25,416 nt of DNA, from positions 1 to 25,416 of the forward strand of contig JBOHRW010000222.1 in the NCBI GenBank assembly GCA_050732935.1. The letters are read 5' to 3'. This stretch comes from DASRVA01 sp050732935 (GTDB lineage Bacteria; Gemmatimonadota; Gemmatimonadetes; JACCXV01; JAHWKZ01). Under the pieces are notes generated by a model. It was given only the letters and a program-made list of their open reading frames with translations. It had not been told where the DNA came from and ran no database searches. Position numbers and translations under genes: made by a program. This document shows, in pieces, positions 1-9,241 of this stretch (position 1 is the stretch's first letter; each line of letters opens with the position of its first letter).

Positions 1-1
1 G

Positions 2-2398
2 GTGGCGCGCGAGGACGGCGAGTGGCAGGTCGTCGATCGCAGGACGGAGACCCTCTCCACGAAGGGCGTCACGCCCGACTCTGCCTTCATGGCCGAGATC
101 GGGCCGTATCATGAGAGGGTGGTGTCCTTCGTCGCCGACCCGATCGGATGGACCCCGGACGACTGGTCGGCGGCTCGGGCCCGGCTCGAGGACACGCCGA
201 TTCTCGACCTGATCCAGCAGGTCCAGCTCGACGCCACCGGAGCCGATCTCTCCGCGGCCGCAGCCTTCGTCACCGACGCCAGCCTCGGACCGGGCCCGAT
301 CACGATCGCCGACGCGGCCTCGGTCTACATCTACGACAACACGCTCGAGGCGATCGAGATCACCGGCCGACAGCTCCGCGACTACCTGGAGTACTCCGCG
401 AAATACTTCCACCGGGTGAGGTCCGACGGCCGTCCCGTCGACGCTGTGGGGGATGACGACCTCGCGGTCGACTCCGTGCCGGGCTACAACTTCGACGTGG
501 TGGCGGGAGTCGAGTACGCGATCGACCTCATGCAGCCGGTCGGCTCGCGGATCGAGGGCCTGACGTACCGTGGTCAGCCCGTGGGTGACGATCAGACGTT
601 CACGATGGCGATCAACAACTACCGCCGTGGGGGCGGCGGCGGCTTCTCGATGATCGCCGACGCGCCGGTCGTAGTCGCCGAAGGCGGGGAGATCCGCCAG
701 CTCCTGATCGACTGGGTCGCCGCCCGGGACACGATCCGCGAGGAGGAGGTGTTCGTGCCCTCCTGGCGGATCGAGCCCGCGGAGGCAGGGGAGCGTGAGC
801 TCGCGGGAAGCACCTCGATCGTTGACGACTCAACGGGGGGCCAGCCGACAGGCGCGACGCTCGACTCCCTTCTCGCCACCCTGCCGCCGTCGCTGCCGGC
901 GGGCTCGGATTCCGCCCGGCTGGCGATCCTCGCCACCAACGACCTGCACGGCGCCTTGGAGCCGTTGACCCCGGCCTGGGCAGAGGGCGACACGATCGGT
1001 GGCGCGGCCACGCTGGCGACCTACATCGAGGCGGTCGAAGACCGCTATCCCGGGGCGACCTTGCATTTGGACGGCGGCGACGTCATGCAGGGCACGGTCG
1101 TCTCCAACCTCACCCACGGCCGCTCCTCGGTCGACGTTCTGGAGCGGATCGGTCTGGACGCCGCGGCGATCGGCAACCACGAGTTCGATTGGGGGGTCGA
1201 CACCCTGCGGGCGCGGATCGGGCAGGCGGACTTCCCGTGGCTCTCGGCGAACATCTTCGTGAAGGCCAACGGCGTCCGGCCCGAGTGGGTCCAGCCCTAC
1301 GCTTGGGCGGAGCGCGCGGGGCTCAGGATCGCGCTGATCGGGGCGACGACGGTATCCACGCCCGAGGTGACGCTGCCGATCAACGTCGAGCCGTACGAGT
1401 TCCGCGACATCGCCATCGTCGTGAACGATCTCGCGCCACGCCTGAAGGCCGAAGGCGCCGACCTGATCGTGCTCGTCGTCCACGCCGGCGCCGTGGCGGT
1501 CGAAGGGGGGGAGTACGAGGGCGAGATCGTCGACGCCGCGCGGAGGATCACGGGGCCTGTGGATCTCATCGTATCGGGTCACACCCACTCCGAGGTCCGG
1601 GCCGAGGTGAACGGCATCCCCATCGTCCAGGCCCGGTCGAGCGGTACGGCGCTCGGCGTGGTCACGCTGACCTGGGATCGCGGGCACGGGGAAGTCGTCG
1701 ACCACGCGATCCACGTGTGGACCACACGTCACGAGGGCGTGTCACCGGACGCCGAGGTCGCGGCCCTGGTCGGTCGCTGGACGGATGAGGTGGAAGCGGT
1801 CGCCGAGCGCCCGATCGCGCGGCTCGCCCGACCTCTCCGGCGCGACCGGGACGACGAGTCCGCCCTGGGCGACATGATCGCGGACGCGCAACGCGAGGCG
1901 ACCGGGGACCAGATCGCGCTGGTGAACGGTGGCGGCATCCGGACCGGTCTCGACGCGGGCCCGGTCAGCTACGCAGACGTGTTCGCCGTCCAGCCCTTCC
2001 AGAACGCCCTGGTCAGCCTCGATCTCACCGCCGACCAGCTCCGGAGGGCGCTGGAAGCGGTGGTTCAGGATCGGCTGGGACAGGTATCGGGCGTCTGCTT
2101 CCGGTTCGATCCCACGCGGCCCGCGGGGGAGCGCGTGATCGAGGCGTGGCTCGAAGAGACCGGAGAGCCGATCGTAGGGGAAGGGGAGGTCGTGAATGCA
2201 GGCCTGACCTTCTCGGTGACGGCCAACAACTTCATGGCCGCGGGCGGGAGCGGCTACGACGTGCTGGCGGAGGCCGACGGGACGGCGACCGGGCTCGTCG
2301 ACAGCGAGGTGCTGATGCGCCATCTGTCGTCGCTGCCGCAGCCGGTGGAGTATGAGGAGAGGGGGAGGATCGAGCGACTCGCCCCGTGGCCCGAGTAG
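2..2398 (+). CDS. YfkN/CpdB-type double-module 5'-nucleotidase / cyclic phosphodiesterase, 5' end missing
   Basis: The reading frame is open at the left edge, so the true start and the first metallophosphatase domain lie outside the window. Residues about 55-260 form a 5'-nucleotidase C-terminal domain of CpdB type: a YDNTLEAIEITG stretch, then LEYSAKYF and a glycine-rich INNYRRGGGGGF loop. After a Ser/Thr/Pro linker a second complete module begins near residue 305. It has metallophosphatase motifs NDLHG (about 312), GGD, GNHEFDWG (about 391) and SGHTH (about 526), then its own C-terminal domain with NGGGIR, FAVQPFQN and TANNFMAAGGSGY. This two-module layout is that of B. subtilis YfkN, an exported enzyme acting on 2',3'-cyclic nucleotides and 5'-nucleotides. 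It fits with the adenosine deaminase just downstream. Family call firm; exact substrates inferred. Confidence 0.9.
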   Translation: MAREDGEWQVVDRRTETLSTKGVTPDSAFMAEIGPYHERVVSFVADPIGWTPDDWSAARARLEDTPILDLIQQVQLDATGADLSAAAAFVTDASLGPGPITIADAASVYIYDNTLEAIEITGRQLRDYLEYSAKYFHRVRSDGRPVDAVGDDDLAVDSVPGYNFDVVAGVEYAIDLMQPVGSRIEGLTYRGQPVGDDQTFTMAINNYRRGGGGGFSMIADAPVVVAEGGEIRQLLIDWVAARDTIREEEVFVPSWRIEPAEAGERELAGSTSIVDDSTGGQPTGATLDSLLATLPPSLPAGSDSARLAILATNDLHGALEPLTPAWAEGDTIGGAATLATYIEAVEDRYPGATLHLDGGDVMQGTVVSNLTHGRSSVDVLERIGLDAAAIGNHEFDWGVDTLRARIGQADFPWLSANIFVKANGVRPEWVQPYAWAERAGLRIALIGATTVSTPEVTLPINVEPYEFRDIAIVVNDLAPRLKAEGADLIVLVVHAGAVAVEGGEYEGEIVDAARRITGPVDLIVSGHTHSEVRAEVNGIPIVQARSSGTALGVVTLTWDRGHGEVVDHAIHVWTTRHEGVSPDAEVAALVGRWTDEVEAVAERPIARLARPLRRDRDDESALGDMIADAQREATGDQIALVNGGGIRTGLDAGPVSYADVFAVQPFQNALVSLDLTADQLRRALEAVVQDRLGQVSGVCFRFDPTRPAGERVIEAWLEETGEPIVGEGEVVNAGLTFSVTANNFMAAGGSGYDVLAEADGTATGLVDSEVLMRHLSSLPQPVEYEERGRIERLAPWPE

Positions 2399-2428
2399 CG
2401 GCTGCTGAAAGGAAGGAGAGGGAGTGCA

Positions 2429-2665
2429 ATGAAAGAGAACGGGACCAGCGGAAAGCGTGTCAGCCTGACCGTCAACGACGAGGAGGTGTCGGTGCGCTCC
2501 TCGGCCACTTGGGGAGACGCCATCACTTCGTGGCGCGGGTGGGCCGGGGCCGCCCTCGGCCGCGGCGAGGCCTACATCCGGGACGCCGCCGGTGCGCCGG
2601 TCGACTCGGGCGGGCGGGTCGTGCCGGGGGCCACCATCCACTTCGTCCGCTGCGGGGTCGATTGA
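2429..2665 (+). CDS. small beta-grasp-like protein coupled to adenosine deaminase
   Basis: A 78-residue protein with a strong ribosome site (GGAAGGAGAG, 2410-2419) upstream of an ATG. It is in no family I can name with certainty. The strand pattern recalls ThiS/MoaD/TGS-like beta-grasp domains: VSLTVNDEEVSV, then a helix-like SATWGDAITSWRGW, then GEAYIRDAAG and a final RVVPGATIHFV close to the usual 'v.pGd.i.fv'. It lacks the terminal Gly-Gly of true sulfur carriers and ends in CGVD. Its stop codon overlaps the TTG start of adenosine deaminase (ATTGA), so the two are almost certainly co-translated. A regulatory or partner role for the deaminase is only inferred from this linkage. Confidence 0.75.
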   Translation: MKENGTSGKRVSLTVNDEEVSVRSSATWGDAITSWRGWAGAALGRGEAYIRDAAGAPVDSGGRVVPGATIHFVRCGVD

Positions 2666-3699
2666 AGGTCGATCGCGAGCAGCTCGAACGCCTCCCCAAG
2701 GCGGATCTCCACATTCACCTCGACGGTTCGCTCAGGCCCGCGACGATCCGGGATCTCGCCGAACGCGACGCGGTGGATCTCCCGTTCGGATCCGTCGAGG
2801 ACGTGCGCCGCTTCTTCATCGAGGACCTCCCTGAGCGGGATCTGGTCGCCTACCTGGAGCGGTTCGATGTCACGACGGCGGTCATGCAGACCGAGGAGGC
2901 GCTGGAGCGGATCGCCTTCGAGCTGGTCGAAGACGCGGCACAGGAAAACGTCTGGTACATGGAGGTCCGCTACGCGCCGATCCTGTCGACGAAGCGGGGA
3001 CTCTCCCCAAGGCAGGTGGTCGACGCGATCGAGCGCGGCCTGCGCCGGGGCCAGGCGACCCACCCTCGGACTCGCGCCCACCAGATCATCTGCGGGCTGC
3101 GCCACTTCGAGCCCGAGCGCGCGGTACGGATGGCGGCCCTGGCGGTCGAGTACAAGGACCGCGGTGTCCTGGCCTTCGACCTGGCAGGGGCGGAGAAGGA
3201 CAATCCCGCCAAGCGCTTCCGCGATGCCTTCTACCTCGTTCGCCACGCCAACCTGAACGTCACCGTACACGCGGGGGAGGCGTACGGCCCCGAGTCCATC
3301 CAGCAGGCCCTCCACTGGGCCGGGGCGCACCGGATCGGCCACGGTGTGCGGCTGCGCGAGGACCCGGACCTGATGGAGTACGTCCGCGACCATCGCATCC
3401 CGCTGGAGATGTGCCCCACCTCGAACGTCCAGACAGGAGCTGTGTCTTCGATCGAACTCCACCCGCTCCGTGAGTACTTTGATCGGGGATTGCGGGTGAC
3501 CGTGAACACCGACAACCGCCTCATGTCGAACACCACGATGACCAACGAGCTCGCCCTATGCTGCGAGCACCTGGCGTTCAGCCTCGAAGAGATCAAGAAG
3601 CTCATCCTGAACGGCTTCAAGAGCGCCTTTCTGAGGTATCCCGAACGGAAGGCGCTGATCGGCGAAGCGCTGGCCGCCCTGGGGGATGGCATCCATTGA
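2662..3699 (+). CDS. add: adenosine deaminase
   Basis: Converts adenosine or deoxyadenosine to inosine or deoxyinosine in the cytoplasm. At 345 residues it has normal family length when started at TTG 2662, which overlaps the preceding stop; the frame stays open further upstream but that part has no family similarity. Visible motifs: zinc-binding HIH at 17-19 in DLHIHLDGSL, catalytic HAGE at 203-206, RIGHG, MCPTSN, and NTDN with zinc-ligand Asp284. The residue after it is Asn285, as I recall from actinobacterial enzymes, where mammalian ADA has a second Asp. With the nucleotidase upstream and NupC and purine nucleoside phosphorylase downstream it completes a purine nucleoside salvage route. 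Confidence 0.95.
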   Translation: MKVDREQLERLPKADLHIHLDGSLRPATIRDLAERDAVDLPFGSVEDVRRFFIEDLPERDLVAYLERFDVTTAVMQTEEALERIAFELVEDAAQENVWYMEVRYAPILSTKRGLSPRQVVDAIERGLRRGQATHPRTRAHQIICGLRHFEPERAVRMAALAVEYKDRGVLAFDLAGAEKDNPAKRFRDAFYLVRHANLNVTVHAGEAYGPESIQQALHWAGAHRIGHGVRLREDPDLMEYVRDHRIPLEMCPTSNVQTGAVSSIELHPLREYFDRGLRVTVNTDNRLMSNTTMTNELALCCEHLAFSLEEIKKLILNGFKSAFLRYPERKALIGEALAALGDGIH

Positions 3700-3708
3700 G
3701 ACGGGCTT

Positions 3709-3735
3709 CGGCGCGGTCAGGCGGCCCCCGCGCCG
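3709..3735. terminator. GC-rich inverted repeat after adenosine deaminase
   Basis: CGGCGCGG (3709-3716) pairs perfectly with CCGCGCCG (3728-3735) across an 11-nt loop, ten bases past the add stop codon. There is no T tract, so a Rho-independent terminator is only possible. The rest of the gap to 3824 shows no clear promoter. Confidence 0.35.
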
Positions 3736-3824
3736 ACGAACGATCCGCCCTCCATCGACGTCATAGGATCCGAAGGCCTGCAGTTCGCAGATCGCACCTC
3801 CGAACCCAGCCCGAGACGAGGCTC

Positions 3825-6182
3825 ATGAATCGGACGACGGTCTTGCTCGCACTCCTGCTCATCACCGCTTCCGCGGCTCCTGCCGCGGCACAGTCTTTCG
3901 GCCGGACGGTCGCGGTGACCGGCGAGGACGTTTTTTTTGGACAGCCGGACGTCGATCGCACGCCGGGGGCCGTCTTCGTCTATCGTCGGAGCGGTGGGAC
4001 GTGGGGCGAGGCGGCCCGGCTGACGGCCGCGGACGGAATCCCCGGCGACCGGTTCGGCTCGGCTCTGGCCGTCGACGGCGAGCGGCTGCTGGTCGGTGCC
4101 TTCTGGGCCGACAGCGGTCGCGGCGCCGCCTATGTGTTCGATCGTGGTCCGGAAGGTGAATGGAGCCAGTCGGCCAAGCTGGAGGGCGGGGCGATCGGGG
4201 ACAGCCTGGGCGTGGAGGTGGCGCTCCGGGGCGATGTCGCGCTGGTCGCGGCTGCCGGTGATTCGGGGGCCGGCGAAGTCCACGTCTTCCGCCGCGAGCC
4301 CTCCGGGTCATGGAGCCAGGCGGGAGCCCTGGAGGCCGGGGAGCTCGAGCCCGACGACCGGTTCGGCACCGCACTCGCCTTCGTGGACGGAGCCGCCGTC
4401 GTGGGAGCCGCGGGACGCGACTCGGCAGCAGGAGCTGTGTGGATCTTTCCCCCCGAAGACGAGGCGTTCGGGGAGCCCGTGCTCGTGCCGAGCCCCCTGC
4501 GAAACGGCCGCTTCGGGACGTCGATCGCTCCGTTCGGCGAGGAGCTCCTGATCGGTGCGCCGGGCGCCTCGGGAGGGGTCGGGATGGTGGTCGTCCTCGG
4601 GCGCGATGAGGCGGGCGATTGGGGTCCGGAACGCGTGCTCTTTCCCTTCGAGGGCCGCCCGCCGCTGCTGTTCGGCTCGACGATCGCCCCGGTCGAGGAC
4701 GAGGTATGGATCGGCGCGCCGGGGGCCGAGCGCTTCCGCGGTACCGTGTACCGCGCGGCGTACGACTCAGCGGCGGGGGAGTGGACGGGGATGACCCGCT
4801 TCGCGGCCCCGGACCTGGAGAGCGGGGATCGGTTCGCGAGTGTCCTCGCCGTCGGCCCGGAAGTCGCCGCTGCCGGCCTCCCCGGTGACGACTACTCCGC
4901 CGGCACCGGGGCAATTCTCGTCCGGCGGGCCGACGGCTGGGAGGTGGCCGCGCGCGTGGCGAGCGAGATCGCGCCCCTGGACGCGGTCGTGGGCGGAGAG
5001 GTCGCCTGCCGTGAGGGCGCGGCGGGGCCGTTCGCGTGCGGGCATGTCGACCTGCTGGCATTCCTGCCCGTCCAGTCGATCGGCGGCGCCCGCGGGGTCG
5101 AGCTCAACGACATCTGGGGCTGGACCGACCCCGAGACGGGGCGCGAATACGCGTTGGTCGGTCGCGTCGACGGAACCGCGTTCGTCGACGTCACCGACCC
5201 CTCGACCCCGGTCTACGTCGGCGAGCTCCCCAAGACCGAGACCTCGCCCGGCTCGACGTGGCGCGATATCAAGGTCTACCAGAATCACGCCTACATCGTC
5301 GCCGACAACGCCGGTGAGCACGGGGTCCAGGTGTTCGACCTGACCCGGCTCCGGAACGTCGAGAGCCCGCCGGTGACGTTCGATCCGGACACGACGTACC
5401 ACCGCATCCACAGCGCCCACAACATCGCCATCAACATCGACACGGGATACGCGTACACGGTTGGGAACAGCGGCGGCGGCGAGACGTGCGGCGGCGGGCT
5501 GCACATGATCGACATCCGCGATCCGGAGAACCCGACGTTCGCGGGCTGCTTCTCGGACCCGTCGACGGGACGGCAGAAGACGGGTTACACCCATGACGCT
5601 CAGTGTGTTCTTTACCACGGGCCGGATGAGGACTATCAAGACCGCGAGATCTGCTTCGGCTCGAACGAGACCGCGCTTTCGATCGCGGACGTCACCGACA
5701 AGCAGAACCCCGTGGCCGTGGCCGTCGTCGAGTACCCGAACGTGGGTTACACCCACCAGGCGTGGCTCACGGAGGACCACCAGCACCTCGTCATGGACGA
5801 CGAGCTGGACGAGCTGAACGGGCTCGTCGAGCACACGCGGACCTTGATCTGGGACGTGTCCGACCTCGACGACCCGGTGCTGGCCGAGGAGTTCCTGAAC
5901 CCCAACACGACCTCGATCGACCACAACCAGTACGTGGTCGGCGACAAGGTCTATCAGTCGAACTACGTAGCCGGGCTCAGGGTCCTCGACATCTCGGACA
6001 TCGAGAACCCGAAGGAGGTCGGCTTCTTCGATACCGTGCCCTACGGCAGCGACGGGCCGCGCTTCGACGGGTCTTGGAGCAACTACCCGTTCTTCGAGAG
6101 CGGGGTGATCGTGGTGACGAGCGGGGACGAGGGGTTGTTCCTGCTGCGCTACCGGTCCGAGGACGAGCAGCCGATCTCGTGA
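3825..6182 (+). CDS. secreted FG-GAP / choice-of-anchor-B beta-propeller protein
   Basis: A 785-residue exported protein. ATG 3825 was chosen because it opens a clear Sec signal peptide (MNRTTVLLALLL then AAPAAAQS, cleavage near residue 22); upstream in-frame sequence is unrelated. Residues about 23-400 contain integrin-like FG-GAP units, with recurring FGSALAVDG, LLVGA and GAAYVFDR-type strings. Residues about 420-780 are LVIVD-type repeats characteristic of 'choice-of-anchor B' proteins: AFVDVTDPSTPVYVGEL, VFDLTRL, HMIDIRDPENPTFAG, RVLDISDIENPKEVG. The conserved HSAHNIAIN, THDAQC and YTHQAW motifs are also present. Function unknown; probably surface or periplasmic binding. A run of eight T's lies at 3931-3938 inside the mature N-terminus. 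The stop overlaps the next gene's GTG. Confidence 0.9.
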   Translation: MNRTTVLLALLLITASAAPAAAQSFGRTVAVTGEDVFFGQPDVDRTPGAVFVYRRSGGTWGEAARLTAADGIPGDRFGSALAVDGERLLVGAFWADSGRGAAYVFDRGPEGEWSQSAKLEGGAIGDSLGVEVALRGDVALVAAAGDSGAGEVHVFRREPSGSWSQAGALEAGELEPDDRFGTALAFVDGAAVVGAAGRDSAAGAVWIFPPEDEAFGEPVLVPSPLRNGRFGTSIAPFGEELLIGAPGASGGVGMVVVLGRDEAGDWGPERVLFPFEGRPPLLFGSTIAPVEDEVWIGAPGAERFRGTVYRAAYDSAAGEWTGMTRFAAPDLESGDRFASVLAVGPEVAAAGLPGDDYSAGTGAILVRRADGWEVAARVASEIAPLDAVVGGEVACREGAAGPFACGHVDLLAFLPVQSIGGARGVELNDIWGWTDPETGREYALVGRVDGTAFVDVTDPSTPVYVGELPKTETSPGSTWRDIKVYQNHAYIVADNAGEHGVQVFDLTRLRNVESPPVTFDPDTTYHRIHSAHNIAINIDTGYAYTVGNSGGGETCGGGLHMIDIRDPENPTFAGCFSDPSTGRQKTGYTHDAQCVLYHGPDEDYQDREICFGSNETALSIADVTDKQNPVAVAVVEYPNVGYTHQAWLTEDHQHLVMDDELDELNGLVEHTRTLIWDVSDLDDPVLAEEFLNPNTTSIDHNQYVVGDKVYQSNYVAGLRVLDISDIENPKEVGFFDTVPYGSDGPRFDGSWSNYPFFESGVIVVTSGDEGLFLLRYRSEDEQPIS

Positions 6183-7357
6183 CCGGGAGGCTCCCGGCAT
6201 GCTTCGCGATGGCGGGGCTCGTCCTGGCCTGCGCCTCCGTGCCGAACAGCAGCCTGCCCACCCCGGAGGCCGACGCGAGCCCGGCGCGGCTTGGCCAGGG
6301 CCCGTTCCTCTACGTGGCCAACCAGGACGGCGCCTCGGTGTCGATCATCGACATCGGGGAGCGCGCCGAGACCGCCCGCCTCGATCTCCAGGCGCTCGGG
6401 TTCGGCCCGAACGCGAAGCCGCACGACACCGCTGTGGAGCCGGACGGCAGCCACTGGTACGTGACCCTGATCGGCGAGAACCGCGTGCTCAAGTTCGACC
6501 GCTCGAACCGGCTGGTGGGGCAGGTCGAGATGGAGGTGCCGGGTCTCGTGGTAGCGCATCCCGCCGAGGACCTGCTGCTGGTCGGCCGCTCGATGACGGC
6601 GGTCAACCCGCCCTCCAGCGTGGCCCTGATCCGCCGCTCGGACATGACGCTCCTGGACGAGGTCGACGTGCTCTTTCCCCGGCCGCATGCGATGGCGGTT
6701 GGGCGCGGCGGTCGGTGGGCGTACACCGCGAGCCTGGCGGTCAACCAGATCGCGGCCATCGATCTGGAGAGCGGGGACGTCAACCTGGTCGATGTCCCGG
6801 CCTCCGGTAGCGAGCCGCCGGAGGCGCCCCTGAGGGCCAAGGCTGCTGGTCCGCATGACGCCGGGCGGCACGCGGCCCACACGCTGGTCGAGTTCGCGCT
6901 CTCGCCGGACGGCCGGACAATGGTGGCGGGGGGCGAGGTCAGCGGCGACCTCCTCGTCTTCGATCTCTCCGACCCCGGTGCTCCGCGGGTCGTCCGGACG
7001 GTCCATCTGGGGGGTGCGCCCTGGCACCCCGCGTTCACTCCCGACGGCCGGTACGTATGGGTGCCGCTCCATCGCGCGGACGCGGTGGCCGTCGTCGACG
7101 CGTCGAGCTGGGAGGTCGTCGATCGGATCGAAGGGCGCGGCCTGGCCCAGCCCCACGCCGTCCAACCGTCGCCCGACGGCCGATGGATCTTCGTCTCCAA
7201 CAACAACACGGAGGGGACGTACGCGCCGCAGGGGGATGATCCAGAGGCCGGCACCGTCGTCGTGATCGACGCCGGGGCGCGCGAGATCGTCGACGTCCTC
7301 GAGGTGGGCCCGAACGCCGCGGGGATCGAGACCCTCCCCCCGCGACCCCCGCGCTGA
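6179..7357 (+). CDS. YVTN-type beta-propeller lipoprotein
   Basis: A 392-residue protein starting at GTG 6179, which overlaps the preceding stop (GTGA). This start yields a lipoprotein signal with Cys after LVLA (MAGLVLACAS); an in-frame ATG at 6209 would leave too short an n-region. The body carries repeated YVTN/YncE-like blades: FLYVANQDGASVSIIDIG, HWYVTLIGENRVLKFD, WAYTASLAVNQIAAIDLESG, YVWVPLHRADAVAVVDAS and WIFVSNNN. Such proteins are seven-bladed propellers with assorted ligands, some linked to surface or redox functions; no catalytic residues are evident. Together with its neighbours it forms a cluster of exported propellers. Confidence 0.85.
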   Translation: MTGRLPACFAMAGLVLACASVPNSSLPTPEADASPARLGQGPFLYVANQDGASVSIIDIGERAETARLDLQALGFGPNAKPHDTAVEPDGSHWYVTLIGENRVLKFDRSNRLVGQVEMEVPGLVVAHPAEDLLLVGRSMTAVNPPSSVALIRRSDMTLLDEVDVLFPRPHAMAVGRGGRWAYTASLAVNQIAAIDLESGDVNLVDVPASGSEPPEAPLRAKAAGPHDAGRHAAHTLVEFALSPDGRTMVAGGEVSGDLLVFDLSDPGAPRVVRTVHLGGAPWHPAFTPDGRYVWVPLHRADAVAVVDASSWEVVDRIEGRGLAQPHAVQPSPDGRWIFVSNNNTEGTYAPQGDDPEAGTVVVIDAGAREIVDVLEVGPNAAGIETLPPRPPR

Positions 7358-8181
7358 GACGCATACCCAGCGCGGGCGTCGCCGTGCTCGCCGCGGCGTG
7401 CGTGTCTTCCGCCGGCGGGCTGGAAGGCGACCGCGGGCGGGGGTCCATCGACGCCTCGCTGCCGCGCTTCGAGCACCGGGTGACGGGCTTCCCGGTGGCC
7501 GATTCCGCCGGCCGGCCGTACGACCATCCGTTTCTGGGCGGCTTCAACGTCCCCAGACCCCAGCTCGTCGACATCGACGCCGATGGCGACCTCGACCTGT
7601 TCGTCCAGGAAGCGGCCGACCGGATCGCTTTCTTCGAGCGGCTCGACGGGCCCGCGATCCGCTTCGAGTGGCGCACCGACCGGTTCGCGGGACTCCAGGT
7701 CGGTGAGTGGTACCGCTTCGCCGATCTCGACGACGACGGTGATCCCGATCTCCTCGGCGAGGCGAAGTTCAGCATGATACAGGCGTGGGAGAATCGCGGG
7801 CCCGTCGCCGAGCCCCGCTTCGTGGGCGTCGTCGACACCCTTCGGGACACGAGCGGGACGGCGATCTTCTCCGACCGGCAGAATATCCCCAACGTCGTCG
7901 ACTTCGACTGCGACGGACGGCTCGACCTCATGCTCGGCCGGCTCGACGGGAGCGTGACCCGTTACGAGGCCGTCGCCCCGTGGGAGGGTGGAGAGGCCCC
8001 CACGTTCGTTCGTGACCGACGACTTCGAGGGCATCCGGATCGTCGCGCAGATCACGCCCAGCCTCCACGGCGCCAACACGCTCGTGTTCGCCGACATCGA
8101 CGCGGACGGCGACAAGGATCTCATGTGGGGGGACTTCTTCGAGCCGGGCCTACTGATCCTCGAGAACATCGGGTCATGTGA
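7354..8181 (+). pseudogene. VCBS/FG-GAP repeat lipoprotein, 5' fragment before frameshift
   Basis: The genuine part runs to about 8007; the rest to 8181 is out-of-frame sequence. The frame opens right at the end of the YVTN gene. A CTG at 7354 overlapping its stop would give RRIPSAGVAVLAAACVSS, a full lipoprotein signal with Cys after LAAA. The first conventional start, GTG 7384, would leave almost no n-region, so the start is uncertain. Three Ca-binding-type DxDxDG motifs are present (VDIDADGDLD, ADLDDDGDPD, VDFDCDGRLD), the hallmark of VCBS/FG-GAP propeller blades. The family resemblance continues directly in the +1 frame after a 4-bp tandem duplication at 8003-8012. Confidence 0.75.
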
Positions 8182-9190
8182 GACGCCCTCGTTCTCGAAC
8201 CGGCCAGTGCCGTTCCCGCGCGGCAATCCGCTCTCGACGAGCGGCTACAACGCCTCGACCTTCGGCGACGTGGACGGAGACGGCGACCTGGACGCGGTCG
8301 TGGGTGTCCTGGGCGGGGCGTACAACCCGATCACGACGGCGGCCGACAACCTCTACCTCCTCGAGCAGGAGGCGGGCGGCTGGCGGATCGTGACGCGTCG
8401 GCTGATCGGCCAGATCGACGTCGGAGCCGAGAGCGTCCCGGCGGTCGGTGATCTGGACGGGGACGGCGACCCGGATCTCCTCCTCGGCAACAAGATCGAC
8501 CCGCGCGATCCGAAGACGGCGCGGATCTACCGCTTCGAGAACGTCGGCAGGGAGGGGCGGCCCGAGTTCCGTCTCGCCGGCCCGCTCGAGGTCGCGGGCG
8601 AGTTCCACTACGCGCCCGCGCTCGCCGACCTGGACGCCGACGGCGACCTGGACCTGGTCACCGGGACGTGGAACGAGGACGTCCAGCTCTACCGGAACGA
8701 AGGCACGCCGCGGGAGGCCCGGTTCGCCGCCCGACCCGAGCCGCTCGTCGAGCTCACGCGCGGCAGCCATGCCTCTCCCGCCCTCGCCGATGTCGACGGG
8801 GACGGCGATCTCGACCTGGTGGCCGGGGAGTCGTCGGGTGAGCTCAACCTGTGGAGGAACGACGGCACGGCAGGCGACCCTTCCTTCGTCCTCGTGACCG
8901 ACACGCTCGGCGGTTTCGACGCCGGCCGCCGAAGCGCGCCCGCCTTCGCCGACCTCGACACCGACGGCGACCCGGACCTCCTGGTAGGCTCGGATTCGGG
9001 GGAGACGGCCGTCTTCTGGAACCGGGGCGGGGCGGTTCACGAGAAGGCGTTCATTGTGGGAGGACCGGCGCTCGATCTCCCCGGCGTCGCCGCGCCCGTC
9101 ATCGTCGACCTGGACGCCGACGGCGATCCCGACCTCCTGGTCGGAGAGATCGCGGGGGGGCTGCGCTATTACGAAAACATCGGGCGCTGA
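7988..9190 (+). pseudogene. VCBS/FG-GAP repeat protein, 3' fragment after frameshift
   Basis: This frame continues the preceding fragment from about 8012 (VTDDFEG onwards); the GTG at 7988 is unlikely to be a natural start since there is no signal peptide and no ribosome site. Seven further DxDxDG motifs occur (ADIDADGDKD, GDVDGDGDLD, GDLDGDGDPD, ADLDADGDLD, ADVDGDGDLD, ADLDTDGDPD, VDLDADGDPD), giving ten in all. Removing one GTTC copy joins the fragments into a single 610-residue lipoprotein reading APTFVTDDFEG across the join. So either a recent inactivation or a sequencing/assembly error. Intact homologues act as extracellular propeller domains; the ligand is unknown. Confidence 0.8.
8003..8012. 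repeat. CGTTCGTTCG tandem duplication causing a frameshift
   Basis: GTTC is present twice in a row. Deleting bases 8008-8011 restores one continuous frame across the VCBS gene with family-like sequence on both sides. Confidence 0.75.
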
Positions 9191-9217
9191 GCCGCCGGCC
9201 GGGCTCGCCAGGGCGGT

Positions 9218-9241
9218 CCGCGACATATATTGGGGTCGCCG
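9218..9241 (+). promoter_or_regulatory. putative promoter with TATATT -10 box, likely leaderless
   Basis: TCCGCGACaTATATT places TATATT at 9226-9231, ten bases before the nupC ATG. The same 15-base pattern with the same ten-base gap occurs before the gene at 21902. A -10 box this close implies transcription starting at or next to the start codon. No good -35 box is visible. Confidence 0.5.
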
